Origin: Theocolax elegans | Lineage: Eukaryota > Arthropoda > Insecta > Hymenoptera > Cerocephalidae | Assembly (NCBI GenBank): GCA_026168455.1 | Contig: CM047428.1 | Coordinates: forward strand, 18,380,759-18,444,758 | Reading direction: 5' to 3' | Length of the DNA: 64,000 nt | In this document: positions 26,829 to 37,885 of the stretch, piece after piece | Numbering within the stretch: the stretch's first letter is position 1 | Layout: each line of letters starts with the position of its first letter | Position numbers and translations under genes: made by a program | Notes under the pieces: model-generated | What the model was told of the DNA's origin: nothing | What the model saw: the letters and a program-made list of their open reading frames with translations, nothing else | Database searches by the model: none

Positions 26829-28611
26829 TAGGGTCCTAAATAGTGCTGAAATCAGCTATAGTACGATCGAAAAGGAATTGTTGGCTATGCTTTTTTGCGC
26901 TGAACAGTTTAAATATTGTATCTGCGGGAGACACTTTACTTATTTTACAGACCATCGTCCATTGGTATGGTTAGAAAATGTTAAAGATTCCACATCTCGT
27001 CTAAAGCGATGGTATTTCAAATTAACAGATATATATAATTTTAGTATAAAATACACGCCGGGAAAAACTAATTTTGTTGCTGACGCTTTATCTAGAAACC
27101 CACCGGAAGCTAATCATGTCGCTGACGAGGTTAACATAGTCAGAAAAAGATCTGAACTAGAAGATAGCGAGTCAGAATTTTCGGTAGAGCACGTAGATAA
27201 AAAACCTAAATATACTCGCAATAATGCGAAAAAATCGCTAGTTAAACAACAAGAGATAAATATTCGTGTAGATCCGCAACTCACGAATGCGAATACAGCT
27301 ACTCCTACTGTAGACAATTACACAACTGACAACATCGAAAATATGACGGAAATGCAAAATGTATTTAAGAATGGAGAATTTCTAGCTGTCAGAAATGCGG
27401 AGGGAAATTTTTGGTTGTGTAAAGCCGCTCAAAATATTAAAAAGAAAAGTAAACGTGTTAAAGTTGACTGGTTACAACAAGACGTTGACGACAAATACAT
27501 TTACACAACTGCATATCGTGATCTGGTAGAATTTGACACAATTTTGACAAACATAACCTTAGAAACTATTGGACGAGATAAATACAAATTATCTATTTCA
27601 GAACAAGCGCGAATACAGGATATTTTACAAAAATCAATAAACGCTCAATTTGGTGAACTAGAACGCTGGGCTGCAGCTTCTAGAATTGACGATAAAAGAG
27701 ACAATAATCAACCGCCAGTTGGTTCAAATCCCTTATCTTTTCTAACACGTGATCCACTTCTTATGGATACGATCCCTGACTTTCCTGACATTCCAATGGA
27801 CCCTGCTTCAAATCCTCAAACCAGTGAAATGAATGTAGATTCACGTGAGCTGATCGGTGAGGACCAACAGGTTGTAGAGTACGAGACTCACGGTCAAGAT
27901 CAATATCGACCTCGCATTGCTCGTAATATTATACACAGTCGTGACGCGTACCTTATGGCAAAAGATAATTTAGCGTATTTTGTAACAACGCGAAATCAAC
28001 CTCTGTGTACTGGGGCCGACATTCTCGATAGAAATGGACTCTTACCAATTATTGATAACGTAGTTTTAGGCAGAATTAAGGTAACTGAAGTGGATGGGAA
28101 GCAACGTATAGCTTTACCCATTAAAGAAAACATGCATACGCGTATAGAAAGAGAAATTCTAATTGAAGCAATTCAGTCGTTACTTGATGGCTGTATAGCT
28201 ATGCTTTTGCGTTCTGTTCGCATTTCAGAAACCGATGCATTAGATGATTATTCATGGGGAGAGGTTTTGGATACAATTAAAGATATATTCGAAGGAAGCG
28301 AGACAAAAATAATAATTTGTACTAATCAAGTAGCTACACCTGACGTAGAAATTAGAGAAATGATTATTAAAGATATACACGAATCCCCCATGAATGGTCA
28401 TAAAGGTATAAATAAAACCTATAACCGTATAAGGCAAGATTATTATTGGCCGAATATGAAAGAGAATATAAGAAATTTTATTGCTCGATGCGTGGTATGT
28501 GAAACTAACAAGGTAGTCCGAAAGAAGGTTAGGCAACCTATGGTCCTTACCGACACTCCAGGGTCTAGTTTCGATAAAGTAGCAATGGATGTAGTGGGAC
28601 GAATGGTGTGA
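26734..28611 (+). pseudogene. pol: Pol remnant: RNase H, linker module, integrase zinc finger
   Basis: Open for 625 codons, but without a natural start: it enters at the deletion junction with LMTTDASDFAIGGVL, the end of RT and beginning of RNase H. RNase H motifs follow (YSTIEKELLA, FTDHRPLVWL, TPGKTNFVADALSR). After that lies a linker of more than 350 residues holding an extra module (about 27340-27580, with NGEFLAVRNAEGNFWLC) and the usual region preceding integrase. The integrase HHCC finger is present (H near ESPMNGHKG, CVVCETNK) and the frame ends soon after the first catalytic-core Asp (KVAMDVVG). Protease, RT palm and fingers, and the rest of the integrase core are deleted. Confidence 0.85.
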
Positions 28612-29059
28612 ATGTGCGGCCTTTTCGTATAATACAAGCGTGCATGAGGGAACACAGCTAACTCCTTATGAGTGTGTTTACGGAAAAATAGCGCGTGTCC
28701 CTTCGGCAAGAGCGCCCGTTAGCGACAATGTAGCCGAAACTTATAACGATTATCTTGTAAGACTTAAAAGTAGGTTATTAGAAATACAGTCTTTAGCGCG
28801 TACTAATCTCTGTAATGCAAAGCAAAAATCGAAAGAATATTACGACAGGCGAGTCAATCCTTATAATTTCAAGGTAGGAGATAATGTAATGCTCGTGAAT
28901 GAACCGCAAAAATCTAAGCTTTCGCCAGCATATATTGGTCCACACAAAATACTAGAAATTTTGAACGGCGGCAGGAATATTAAAATTACATTCAGGGGTA
29001 AAACTAAAGTTGTTCATCCAAACAAATTAAGGAAAACACGTTTAGAATGTAAAGAATAA
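28612..29059 (+). pseudogene. pol: Integrase C-terminal remnant
   Basis: After a second deletion at about 28600-28612, which also changes frame, sequence resumes with YNTSVHEGTQLTPYECVYG, the end of the integrase catalytic core. It continues through a basic C-terminal domain with FKVGDNVMLVNEP and SPAYIGPHKILEI (the GPY/F-type module) to the stop at 29057-29059. The recorded open frame starts with a GTG at 28640, but that is not a biological start. Confidence 0.82.
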
Positions 29060-29138
29060 AAGTTTTACCTTTTCTTGCGTGCTCCGTAAAGCTTGTATTT
29101 TAAATTTAGTTTTTATTGTAATTTCAATTTTACATGTA

Positions 29139-29146
29139 ATTTTCAG
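29139..29146 (+). promoter_or_regulatory. putative 3' splice acceptor for env mRNA
   Basis: TTTTCAG ends 17 bases before the env ATG, preceded by a T-rich stretch. Errantivirus env is made from a spliced subgenomic RNA, and this site would suit that. The donor was not identified. Confidence 0.5.
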
Positions 29147-29163
29147 GAATAAAAAAATATATA

Positions 29164-31164
29164 ATGAAGCTATTCAAGATTCTGTTGACTCTTGCTTTTA
29201 CAAGTATGCAAGCTGAAGCATTCACCGGTTATGACTGTGGCAAGCTGACTCCGAACATATCGACGGTGTCGCTCACGGCTGTGGGTGCATGTAACATCGA
29301 GTACAACGAACCGAAGATAGAAGCGCTAAATATTCAACTTCTTGAACTGTCCGAATTTAAATCTGTTCCTGTTCAGCGGTGTAAAGTGCGCGTAGAACAA
29401 AAAATTCGTTATTGTGGGGCATATTCGCACAATGCAGACTTTTTACAGGGCGACAGTACGTATATCAAGCCGCTCTATAGAACTACGTGCCGCGAAATTA
29501 TCAAATATGGACAAATAAAAATAGGCCAGGTAATCATTAATGACATTATCGTGAACGCGACAAATCGAAGATCAATAACGTTGGCTGGTAGTTTAAATAA
29601 CGAGGCGGAGTGCAGTGGTGCAACGTACATTGACGCTGGTCGCGAATTAAAAAATGCAGTGGTAACCGCAAAGTTAGAAATAACCGCCTCCGAACCCACG
29701 GCAAATTTATTGATCGCGAAAAACGAACTCATTTTACCAGGTGGTACTCGATGCCCATATTCAGCAGGACATTGCATAGACGCAGACGAAAATTACGTAT
29801 TTTGGGAGGTTACCTCTCAATCGGTTTGTGATTTTGATAAATATATTACTTTATATGAAGGTATAAGTACAAGGGTAACCGAAGGTGCGAATCCACCTGC
29901 GTACTTTGGAAATTCCACCGGGAAAATAAGTTTCGGACTAGTAAGAACAAGCGAACACACTGTGTGCGGATATCGCCTTATTAAAACTGACCAACCAAGA
30001 CTTTTCATTTTAGAAATTCAGCCGGGGCAGTATTTTCCTGCGAGGAAACACATTGAAATTAGTGACATTATTGTTACTACATATTTTAACGCAAAAATTA
30101 AAAGTTTAGGCCTTTACGTGGAAGAACAATTCAAAAGCTTGTACCGAGATATATTGCAGCATAGGTGTGAATTAGAGCAGCAAGTTATCCAAAATGCTCT
30201 ACCGTTGGCATACACACAGCCAGACCTTTTTGCCCTAATTGTGACCAAGGAACCCGGACATATGGCCGTCGCTGCAGGAGAAGTTGCTCATATTATTCAG
30301 TGCCAGCCAGTTAGCTGTAAGCATCGAAAGTCTAACAAATGTTTCCTCGAGATGCCGGTCGTTTGCGGGGAAAATATCGCATTTTTAAGACCAAAAAGTA
30401 AAATAATAACAAAGATTGGCACCGAAAAGGACTGTAATCATATTTTTCCAGCTATTTTTGAGGTAGGCGGTGCATGGCACCAAGCCTCTCCAAGCATCAC
30501 CGAAGTTAAAGCGCCACAAGTACTGCGTCCAATGACCGCACCAACTTGGAATTTCAAAAGTCTTAAGGACATTTTAGAAAATGGCATCTATACACAAGAA
30601 GATTTAGATCGTTTTCAAGAGCACGCCATCTTTCCGGCGGAAAGACCAGCGTTGCTGGAGGCTGTCGCTCGACGCATTAACGATCGATCATCACCTTCGC
30701 GAACTACTAATTTTCGCAATCTCCTTAGTGCTGAAGAACTCACAGAGTCCATAAAATCGCAGTTCTCTAGTCTTTGGACCAAGTTTGAAAGATTTGGACA
30801 AGCTGCCGCGGGCGTGATAGCTGTATTGTGGATCATACAGGCGCTAAAATCTGTTTTTGACGCTCTAATTCACGCATACACACTCTACACTATATACGGG
30901 TGGAGCCTACATCTTTTAGGAGCAATCACCGGATCAATTACACATTTATTAGTCAGTTTAGCCAAGCCAAAGAATGTGCAGCGCCCAGAGCCGAGCGAGA
31001 CAGTCGATAAGAGTCAAGCCCTAAGACCTCGTACCGAAGAAATCCCGTTCACAGCGGTTTCTTATCATCCAAATTCATCTATAAATGAGTCGTATCCAAC
31101 ATCGAAGAGAAGTATTGACGACATAAGGAAGAAATTGTTAGCGCAAACCGCTACCTCTTCTTGA
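29164..31164 (+). CDS. env: Envelope glycoprotein, negative-strand-virus type, intact ORF
   Basis: A 666-residue ORF with no internal break. A hydrophobic signal peptide occupies about residues 1-19. The ectodomain is cysteine-rich, with evenly spaced Cys including the pattern CGAYSH near residue 83 and several N-glycosylation sequons. A long hydrophobic stretch lies near residues 545-605, and a hydrophilic tail ends the protein. The pattern of the N-terminal half resembles the fusion glycoproteins of chuvirus-like Monjiviricetes as I remember them, rather than the baculovirus-F-like env of classical gypsy. Its role would be membrane attachment and fusion of particles. It is the only fully intact gene of the element, lying between the integrase remnant and the polypurine tract. 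The family call is from memory and needs a profile search. Confidence 0.7.
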   Translation: MKLFKILLTLAFTSMQAEAFTGYDCGKLTPNISTVSLTAVGACNIEYNEPKIEALNIQLLELSEFKSVPVQRCKVRVEQKIRYCGAYSHNADFLQGDSTYIKPLYRTTCREIIKYGQIKIGQVIINDIIVNATNRRSITLAGSLNNEAECSGATYIDAGRELKNAVVTAKLEITASEPTANLLIAKNELILPGGTRCPYSAGHCIDADENYVFWEVTSQSVCDFDKYITLYEGISTRVTEGANPPAYFGNSTGKISFGLVRTSEHTVCGYRLIKTDQPRLFILEIQPGQYFPARKHIEISDIIVTTYFNAKIKSLGLYVEEQFKSLYRDILQHRCELEQQVIQNALPLAYTQPDLFALIVTKEPGHMAVAAGEVAHIIQCQPVSCKHRKSNKCFLEMPVVCGENIAFLRPKSKIITKIGTEKDCNHIFPAIFEVGGAWHQASPSITEVKAPQVLRPMTAPTWNFKSLKDILENGIYTQEDLDRFQEHAIFPAERPALLEAVARRINDRSSPSRTTNFRNLLSAEELTESIKSQFSSLWTKFERFGQAAAGVIAVLWIIQALKSVFDALIHAYTLYTIYGWSLHLLGAITGSITHLLVSLAKPKNVQRPEPSETVDKSQALRPRTEEIPFTAVSYHPNSSINESYPTSKRSIDDIRKKLLAQTATSS

Positions 31165-31182
31165 ATCGTCGCGCTTTGATTC

Positions 31183-31193
31183 AAGGGTGGGGG
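31183..31193 (+). promoter_or_regulatory. polypurine tract
   Basis: AAGGGTGGGGG directly before the 3' LTR, the plus-strand priming site, with a single T interruption. Confidence 0.75.
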
Positions 31194-31880
31194 TGTTATG
31201 TATGATCATATTTGTAGTAAAAATTATTGTTTAAATTTAATGTTCTAGTAAATCAGTAAATGCACGCTTGCTTATTTTTCTTTGTAGTTTGTATTAATTA
31301 TATTTTGTGTAACGAATATATATTAATTTTTGTGTAAAATGAATAAAACGATAAATATAGCTGTGCAGCTTCGTTGCTTGACGAACGGAACTCGCCGGGC
31401 TGACAATGCATAGACTAGCGAGGAATCCGAGCCTCTTTCGGCAATTGCTGAGTTCGCGTCTAGATCCTACCGTGGGACCAGAGTTTCGAAGGTGTTCGTC
31501 GCGATTTTTGTACATGCGACGTTATCAGTCCGCGGGCGCATTCGGTACAGTAAAGACGTTTAATTATAATCAATTAAATCAAGTTCAAATTTACACGCTC
31601 TCTTCTTATTTCTTATCTGCATCAATCAGTCTCCTTATACCTGTAGCCACTATCCTACCACTCGTCATTTTAAATCTTTGCTTTTATAAGAAAAAGAGGA
31701 AAAAACGTAAGGATCCGCAGGGGTTCCCGCGCCTATTCGAAAATTCTTTAACAGCTCGTCTACGCTGATCTGGTGGCTCCCTGCCCATCACCAAGGAGGT
31801 CGATCGAGGACACACGGGTCCTTCCAAAAAAAATCATTATAGCGAGGGAAAGCTCCGAACGGAGAATCCTTTCTATAACA
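31194..31880 (+). repeat. 3' LTR
   Basis: 687 bp, TGTTATG...CTATAACA, followed by the ATGA target duplication. It differs from the 5' LTR by a TA dinucleotide in the TATATA run; I noticed no other difference. Confidence 0.92.
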
Positions 31881-31884
31881 ATGA

Positions 31885-33011
31885 AAAGGGTGTAAACATT
31901 GTTAAAACTATACATTTATAAAATGCAACTATCAGTTAATAAATATTTTTACATAAATGCGATATTAATATGATTTAAGAGGTTGCCGGACTCAGAAAAT
32001 GGCCATTTTTACTTTTTTATAAACAAATGAATACATTTAAAAAAAACATGTTTTAAATAATATAGCCAAATTTTCCAGGTTTTAAAATTGATAATTTTAT
32101 TAAAATGATTGGGATGAAAGTTTGTATCTTTTTTTTATTAATAATTACCAATGAATATTGTTTACTCAATTATTATTTAAAAAATCATTTTTTTTAAATC
32201 AAAACGTCTAGACCTTCCTTATTTTTTAAGCCAACCGTATGAATTTTTTTCAGATTTTTAATTCAATATTTGAGATATAATTTTTGGGTCGAAAGGTGCA
32301 GATTCCTGTAATTTGTGTCAATATGCAATGTGTTATACACTAATAATATTCAAATAATTGTTATACTATTAATAATTATTAATCATAACCCATAACTACA
32401 TCGACCAATTGATTATCTCGCAATTGTATGTTTAAACGAACTTACCCAAGTAAAGTTTAATCACAATTGTGTGATGCATTTTATTCGAGATAATCACACC
32501 AATTCATAAGCATCACTTAAATAAGTTCGTTTAATTATATGACTATTCAAGTTTAAGTTATTTTGTACAATTTAAATATCTTCTTTTTAAGATAAGATAC
32601 GGACAGATAAATATTCGAATTAACCAATTTCTCGTAGCTAAACCAGATAAGACAACAGTTGATAAAAAGTAAGTCTTGTGCAAATTTATATATACGTTTT
32701 GGAAACTAAACCAAATTAATTCTTTTTTACTTGCAAAATTCATGATTAATATTATTATAAGGTATGCAATAAAATAATTAACGTATTTCGATTTTTAATT
32801 CATTATACCAATACCAATACTTGTATATTAAAACTTATAATAAATGTATGTATTTATAGCAATTAATTACAATTAGTATACGTAAAACTTCATTATTATC
32901 ATTGTTTAACTTTGCGGTAATTTATAATTTATTAATTATTATGTTTATAATATAATTTATAATGTATAATATATTGACGAAATGTATAAATTAAAAAAAA
33001 AAAAATAAATG
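31885..33011. other. non-coding, with old repeat fragments
   Basis: AT-rich. The stretch near 32225-32300 is the reverse complement of a related stretch near 62330-62400 (shared TTAAAAATCTGAAAAAAAT core), so both are probably copies of one old repeat. 32431-32534 is a small inverted repeat (AAACGAACTTA ... TAAGTTCGTTTA). Confidence 0.45.
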
Positions 33012-33083
33012 TGCGATGGCCGAGAATCGAACTCGGATCAACTGCTTGGAAGGCAACTATGCTAACCATTACACCACCATCGC
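33012..33083 (-). tRNA. tRNA-Gly (anticodon TCC)
   Basis: The same 72-nt gene as at 17725 on the opposite strand: acceptor GCGATGG/CCATCGC, anticodon loop CTTCCAA, T-arm GAGTTCGATTCTC. An A-rich stretch at 32993-33010 gives a T-run on the transcribed strand as terminator. Flanks are unrelated to those of the other copy. Confidence 0.95.
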
Positions 33084-34800
33084 ACGCTATATTTTTGTCT
33101 TAATATATTTTCCAGAGATATGGATTTCCATAACTTTATTACATTTGGATACATGTATCTAATGTAATTAGATACGTATCTAAAAACAAATTATTATCCG
33201 TAATGATCTTTAATAAACAAAAAATCCTGTCAATAAATAATATATATATTTGAACGTGTAAAATAATCGGAACAAATCTCAATTATATATCTAACTTCAT
33301 TTGGAGTGAAACCATTAACAACTATTCGATCATTCGTTGAGTAAATAACTTTCCACGTCGAGTAACATGCTGGTATACTGTGTATATATATAGATAGGGG
33401 GAAAAAAATGCAATTCCCTGAACAAGAAATTTAGAGAGCATCGGCTCGACTTTCGAGCCCCGTAAATTGGATTCGCTTATCCGCGAGATCGGCGGTCCAG
33501 CGCCAGCGGCTCGTTTCTCTCTTTCGATGCACCGCTCACGCAGAAATCAATATAACGGCGGCGCGCGCGCGAAAACAGGCGCAGACTCTCTCATCGATGG
33601 TTCTGAATAATTTATAGCGAACCCGCGGCTCGTACGGATCTACTGTTTTGATAAATGTTCTAACCCTGATGACGCACGAAAAAAAAAAGAAGTGTAGCTA
33701 TGTCTAGGAAATGTTTTATCATCCTCTCGCGTTATTCTGGCTTCTACATCTTCTCGCTTTCTATACATATATATACATTAAATCCGGAGATTTCTTGTCT
33801 CTAGGTATATACAGACATTTTGTATATCTATACGGAAGACGGAACAAGTCTCCTTTATATATATATAGGTATGCGGTGTAAATTATTTCACTCGGGTAAA
33901 GTCTCTTCATTTTCTAATTCGAAAAATTGAATTTCCTTGTTGGATTATTGAGGTATTTGATCAAGACTCGATACAAAGTGATTCATCGTTGTAGATAATC
34001 TTGATTGATAGATATAGGGATGAATAAACATTAAATAAATTGTGTACGTGTAAATATAAACTATAAACGCTATATAAAAGAGAAAAAGAATGAATATAGC
34101 TTATCGTAATAGGAGCAAATGATTTATACGGAATAAGAATGATCCACATGTGATGCCTAATACACTAATAATCTTTGCGTGTATCAATGTAAAACTGAAA
34201 GATTAATGAAAAACATAATTTATGGTGATCCATAATAGAGATCCTATGTGAAAATACGTGACTTGAATTTTTACAGTTTGCTATAAGAAATTATTAATAA
34301 TTAGACAATCGGCAAAATAGATTTATAATAATACATAGTCATAAGAAGTAGTTATTCCCAAGATAAAATATTTTTTTAATTTGCTCTAAAATTTGGTGTA
34401 AGCTATATATATTCAGAATACGGTAAATACTATGGTTTGCTAACTAACTTAGTAGACAACAACTCGCCTGTAGCTAAAAGCGGATTTTAACTTTATGTGT
34501 GTCAAATATTAAGCATCAAGCTAATAAGCCGCCTGAAATACTACACAAAACTTTAATTTTCGTCATTTTAAAAAATTCATTTTAAAGTAACATTAGATTA
34601 ACGTAATTTCACAATTACACGAATACTATATGAAAGTTGAATTATTTTGCAAATCACTCGTTACAATGTTTTCATTATTAATTATTTCGACGAGATTGAC
34701 GGATTAATAAATTTCATAAAGAATATATTTGCATAATTAAAATAAATTATTTGACGATGCTACTTTGTAAACTAAAGAGATATAATATTTCCTTGACTAT
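33084..34800. other. non-coding, GC-richer island at 33400-33660
   Basis: AT-rich apart from the CpG-containing island at 33430-33640 (GGCGGCGCGCGCGCG). No ORF with recognisable content. Confidence 0.5.
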
Positions 34801-34834
34801 TCCTATATATATCTCTCTATAATATATAAATATT

Positions 34835-34875
<41 letters not shown>

Positions 34876-35394
34876 TCTAAGAATTCAGAATTCAACATAT
34901 ATATATATGTTTATATATATATATGTCATATATATGTTATATATATATGTTATATATATGTCATATATATGTTATATATATATGTCATATATATGTTATA
35001 TATATATATATGTCATATATATATCTCTCTATAATATATAAATATTTCGCCGCCGCCGCCGCCGCCGTGTCTAAGAATTCAGAATTCAACATATATATAT
35101 ATGTTTTTATATATATATGTCATATATATGTTATATATATATGTTATATATATATGTCATATATATATGTTATATATATATGTCATATATATGTTATATA
35201 TATATATATATGTCATATATATATGTTATATATATGTTATATATATATGTCATATATATATGTCATATATATAAGTGTGTGTGTATGCGCGAGCGTGCGT
35301 GCGTGCGTGCGTGCGTGCGTGTGTGTATGTGAGTGCGTGCGTGCGTGCGTGTGTGAGTGTGTGTGTGTGTGTGTGTGCGTGTGTGTGTACGTGT
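34801..35394. repeat. microsatellite cluster (CCG)n, (ATATGT)n, (GT/GC)n
   Basis: Two copies of a unit (CTCTCTATAATATATAAATATTTCG, (CCG)n, GTGTCTAAGAATTCAGAATTCAACATATA) at 34809-34925 and 35021-35115, with unequal CCG numbers. They are followed by long ATATATGT repeats to about 35272 and a GTGC/GTGT tract to 35391. The long open frames here encode only repeats. Confidence 0.92.
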
Positions 35395-35398
35395 TATT

Positions 35399-35732
35399 TG
35401 TTTTTTCAAGAATAGATAATATATGTATTTTTTCCGTGCGCAAAAAGAAGTTGTGAATATAACTTGAAAGAATGTGTATTAGTTTACTTATTCCTGATAA
35501 AACTCATAAAATAAAAACGGACCTAAAATTTAATGTAATGTTTTAAAAATATGCACAATTTTTCAAAGATAAAATAAATATTAATCAAGTATAACATAAA
35601 CTTTTCCAAATATCTATATGTGAAATATACAATAAATTAAAAATTGAATACATTAATTATTGCGTTTTTAAGATAATTCTATTATAAACAGTAATGGCAA
35701 AAGAAATTCAAATTTTAACAGTGGCAATATAA
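35399..35732. repeat. host repeat copy 1, left part
   Basis: Similar to 42990-43344 in the same orientation (shared TTGTTTTTTCAAGAATA and CTTTTCCAAATATCTATATG), interrupted at 35732 by the CACTA-like element. The right part resumes at 41816. Confidence 0.85.
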
Positions 35733-35895
35733 CCCGTGTAAAAAAAAAAGTCTGGAAATAGTCTTCGAAAGTCTGGCTGACGTCTTTGAAAGTCTTTTCC
35801 AAAAGTCTTGCAGAAGTCTACCGTAGGCCATTTTGCCAGACTTTATTTTTGTATTTTAAAAGTCTGGCACAAGTCTGGCACATGTCTGGCCGAAG
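35733..35895 (+). repeat. left terminal inverted repeat with subterminal motifs
   Basis: Starts CCCGTGTAAAA, then repeated AGTCTGG/AGTCTTC motifs, matching 41640-41815 in inverse orientation through the GTCTACCGTAGGCCA block and the AGTCTGGCA(C/A) repeats. Confidence 0.9.
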
Positions 35896-36052
35896 TTTAT
35901 GAAATAGACTTGTGACGAGATCGTACAAGATTTACTCAAACCTAAATAAATACCGTAAAATTCCAAATTTTTTAATTTATTAATAATATACAATTATATA
36001 TCTTAATTTATAATTAACAATTATTTTTGTATTTTTAATTTCCATTTTTTTT

Positions 36053-37885
36053 TCATTTTTTACCGTTCCGTAATGTGTTGCACAAATTGGTCAGCATTCT
36101 TCTATATTTTGCAGCACTTAGCTTCGAGTTATCATCAGGTGCTTTCTTATTCACGTAATCTGCACAATGAAAATTCACTTATAATTTTTTTAAATTTATT
36201 TAATTGATATAAAATATGTTAAGGTAGATTGTAAAATAAACTCTTGTAAGAGGTTAAAATGACTTGAATGAAATTATTAGGTTAGAACTCTGAGCATTAC
36301 AAAACATATGGATTGGTTACAGAAGTCTCGATAATTCGTCGTAATACTTACTAAAAACTGCGGTGTACACATCACGGGGAATTTTCGGTGTATTTGATTT
36401 TCCTGTAGGAGTCATTTTTTTTAACTCATCTTCGCCAATAATTAACTTTACAAGTTTATTTCCAAGTTTTGCTGGAGTAGCCTGATAAGTGATTTTTAAG
36501 TAATCCAGTTCTGCAGCATCAATGTAAATGTTGTAGCCTTTTATTAGCCGTACCTGTTTAATATAAAAGAAACCAAATTATATATGTACAATTTACAATC
36601 AATTTCTGTTTTAATACAAGATTAATTTAAAAATAATATACAAAATATATTGAAATAAGCAAATTTTTTATTGCAGTAACTATCTTTGTCTGGATTTAAT
36701 TTTGAGAACTCGTAAAACCCGAGTCAAGTTTAACCGAGTTTTTCAACCAAGTTCGAGCCGAGTACTTGGTTTTTTCACATACTTAAAATTTACCAAGTAT
36801 TCGAAAAAAATCGATTATTTTAGTAGATATTTACCTTTCCCTCTTCAAGTAATCTCGAAACTAGTCTTTTTTTGTGCTTTGCATCAGAATGCGTATCCAG
36901 TTGAGATCCTTCTACATACGTAGAACTTCCTTGTTGGTAAAGGTTTGTATTTTCGTTTTCCCTTGTGACATTAAAGAATATTAAATTTTATTTTATAACT
37001 TTAGGAATACGTATTTTTACAATGGATGATGTGTCAATATTTTTACGATTACACGTATTTTAAGGTTACACGTAATAAATTGTTTAGTTGAACTTGCAAA
37101 ATAGATTTTTCATTAAAGATTTTGAAAGAAATAAAATTAAGTTTAAAAATATGTTGTAAGATGTATTATTAATTTATTGCCAAGAAAACATAAATATTAA
37201 CATAAATATAAACATAAATTAAGTTTGTTTTCTAACATAAATCATTAAGTATTTTATTTTAAGTCTAAGTTTTTACCCAAATTTAACGCTCAATTGAAAA
37301 AAGTTCTCTACTTTGCAATTGTGCTAATAAAATATTTATATATTAACTTATGCATACCTTTGCACTATTTTTTCATCACCAGAATCGTCACTAAATATTG
37401 AGTGGCTATTAAGAATTTTCGTTTGCGAGACGACATTCGCAGATTTTGCAGAAGAATTGTTCTTCTTAATTTCTTGCTCCAATTTCCGCTTCTGTAATAC
37501 TATTAAATCGGGAAAAGATTCCCTCCTTGCCGATGTCATGACATTGCCTTCGATGTCAACCTCAAAGTTTTCAAGGAATGATGCATCTTCTAATTGCGAA
37601 ATTAATGACGTAATTAATAGAATATAATTATTAAATGATTATAATAAGTATATTATTTTATTTTATTTTAATTATTTATTATATTCGATTAAGATTTATT
37701 TAATTTTTCTAGCATTATTTATATTTTTTTTGTTACTTACCACTCTTTTTCAATATTTTTGCTTTATACCATTTCCCATCGTACCATTTAGCGGTAACTG
37801 TTCCGCATTTAGCAGTTTTAACCCTCGATGCCACTAGAATGCTTGTAGTCGGCGGGTTTGATTCCCATAAAATTAAATAATGCAT
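36053..37885 (-). CDS. BEN-domain protein carried by the transposon (5 exons)
   Basis: Minus-strand gene assembled by eye from five exons: 37741-37885, 37358-37589, 36835-36961, 36352-36553 and 36053-36159. All introns have GT-AG ends and all phases fit, giving 813 bp (270 residues plus TGA at 36053-36055). The N-terminus starts MHYLILWESNPP and contains a small Trp/Tyr-rich segment (AKWYDGKWYKAKILKK). The middle is acidic and Ser-rich with a likely coiled coil (LQKRKLEQEIKKN). The C-terminal 100 residues match a BEN domain, with KLVKLIIGEDEL, IPRDVYTAVF and KYRRMLTNLCNTLRN. BEN domains bind DNA or chromatin proteins. Its ATG lies 223 bp from the transposase ATG, divergent. It may regulate transposition or bind the element's ends, which is inference. 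Confidence 0.8.

Larger units (their letters stand above)
22952..31880 (+). mobile_element. Ty3/gypsy-type LTR element with env, internally deleted
   Basis: A complete-ended 8.9 kb LTR element. LTRs of 689 and 687 bp begin TGTTATG and end CTATAACA, and the whole is flanked by the 4-bp duplication ATGA (22948-22951 and 31881-31884). Order: 5' LTR, primer-binding site, leader, partial tandem copy of LTR plus leader, gag, pol remnants, env, polypurine tract, 3' LTR. Protease, most of reverse transcriptase and the integrase catalytic core are missing, so it cannot move on its own. The RNase H and integrase zinc-finger sequences place it in the Ty3/gypsy lineage near the errantiviruses. By eye the two LTRs differ by one TA unit, so insertion was recent. 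Confidence 0.9.

Noticed and set aside
34923..35456. 177-residue frame of Tyr/Ile/Cys repeats
   Set aside because: Translation of ATATGT and GT microsatellites.
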